A stretch of 64,000 nucleotides of DNA from Candidatus Flexicrinis proximus (GTDB taxonomy: Bacteria > Chloroflexota > Anaerolineae > Aggregatilineales > Phototrophicaceae): contig JADJQF010000016.1 of NCBI GenBank assembly GCA_016712885.1, positions 62,001 through 126,000 on the forward strand, given 5' to 3'. This document shows, one piece after another, positions 63,469-64,000 of this stretch. Position 1 is the stretch's first letter. Each line of letters opens with the position of its first letter. Made by a program: the position numbers and the translations under genes. Below the pieces are notes generated by a model that saw only the letters and a list, made by a program, of their open reading frames with translations, was not told the origin of the DNA and ran no database searches.

Positions 63469-63867
63469 CTAGTCTCCTACCGCAAGGGGAATTCCGGCTG
63501 GCGCGCTGACGGGGATAGAGGATGGCGCGACAATCAGCGCCGCAGCCGGGCGTGCTTCGCCCTTGAACAGGCGGACCTCGCGCAGGGCGTCGGCATGCCG
63601 GCTGAAGAGTTCTTCGTCACTGCCTTTGAAGCGCTTCAGGACGCGATACGCGCACAGCGCGCAGCCATTCATCGCACGGTAGCTGTCGGTTGCGCAGCTG
63701 ACACAGCCGTTTAGCTGGATGATCATCAACATGAAAGCAAGGACTTCTTCGTGACATTCCGGCAGCGTGGCGACATGCTCTACCAGCTGCCCAAAACGCG
63801 CCCCCCGTGCGTGCCGTAAACTCCGGATCGCTTCCCGCGGGAATAGCAGCGCATTTTGCATATACAT
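63469..63867 (-). CDS. AhpD/CMD-like cysteine-pair protein
   Basis: A 132-residue protein. LMIIQLNGCVSCATDSYRA resembles the AhpD/carboxymuconolactone decarboxylase redox helix (QxNGCxxC). There are two CxxC pairs, C55/C58 and C69/C72 (NGCALCA), and the acidic residue of AhpD is not clear. The length is at the lower end of the family. It may be a redox or metal-binding protein. ATG 63867 is behind a promoter with an overlapping palindrome. Confidence 0.55.
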   Translation of the reverse strand: MYMQNALLFPREAIRSLRHARGARFGQLVEHVATLPECHEEVLAFMLMIIQLNGCVSCATDSYRAMNGCALCAYRVLKRFKGSDEELFSRHADALREVRLFKGEARPAAALIVAPSSIPVSAPAGIPLAVGD

Positions 63868-63913
63868 GGGATTTCTTGCTCCGATGTTGTTGGGTTCGCG
63901 TTATAAATTTAGA

Positions 63914-63950
63914 ATACCCTCAGGGTATGGGCGTTTTCCCCAGGCGTCAA
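63914..63950 (-). promoter_or_regulatory. Promoter with overlapping palindromic operator
   Basis: On the reverse strand TTGACG (63950-63945), 17 bp, TACCCT (63927-63922). The -10 lies inside ATACCCT-C-AGGGTAT (63914-63928), a perfect 7-bp inverted repeat. It resembles CsoR/CstR-type operators (TACCC...GGGTA). A second inverted repeat AGTACC/GGTACT is at 63953-63966. Confidence 0.55.
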
Positions 63951-64000
63951 CGAGTACCGAGGTACTATAAAATTGAAATATAATGTAATAAAAGAAATCC

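Overview
The window is high-GC bacterial DNA. Its gene families fit a Chloroflexota (Anaerolineae-type) genome, probably metagenome-assembled. The pointers are several secreted beta-helix, beta-propeller and delta-60-repeat proteins, a Uma2-type nuclease, a WXG100 protein outside a classical ESX locus, a WD40-like TolB protein, and gene order broken into short operons. No rRNA, tRNA, CRISPR array, phage or transposase gene is visible. The taxonomic call is an inference from gene content only.

Layout. 0-9.4 kb: partial membrane protein, SpoIID-domain secreted protein, SGNH hydrolase, DUF1304 protein, phosphoesterase, collagen-like secreted protein, threonine dehydratase and two cysteine-free redoxin-fold paralogs. 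9.7-15 kb: small metabolic genes, a TerC exporter, a GNAT enzyme and two toxin-antitoxin loci, one of them destroyed by a block of nearly pure G/C. 15-31.6 kb: clpC with an in-frame stop, two dihydrofolate-reductase-like genes, an ABM/GDCCVxC fusion, a PAS histidine kinase with a frameshift, esterase, SLOG/LSDAT protein, mutY, thiolase, TolB-like propeller, a second G/C block and a truncated TrmH methyltransferase. 31.7-37.8 kb: NarL-type two-component pair, WXG100 operon, DnaJ, Fpg. 37.9-52 kb: a cluster of large secreted repeat proteins around a sulfur-carrier group (ThiF/MoeB-rhodanese, thioredoxin, DUF4395, MoaD). 52-64 kb: hydrolase, JAMM protease, DinB proteins, proB, P450, and a redox/NO-type group (Crp/Fnr, ferredoxin-cupin, DUF2892, NnrS-like), then a nucleotidyltransferase, a VOC protein and an AhpD-like protein.

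The strongest unexplained signal is a family of about 19 intergenic structured repeats, from roughly 2.5 to 61.7 kb, none inside a recognised gene. A full copy is about 150 bp and contains five consecutive hairpins (called a to e below). The middle hairpin keeps a perfect 10-14 bp stem and a 4-nt loop while its stem sequence changes completely between copies. Other copies are 5' or 3' halves, or lie in reverse.

Two stretches made almost only of G and C (13892-14386 and about 29628-30893) cut off real genes at their edges and are most likely assembly or base-calling artefacts. Together with two single-base indels in C runs and one nonsense codon in clpC, they suggest the consensus is imperfect locally.
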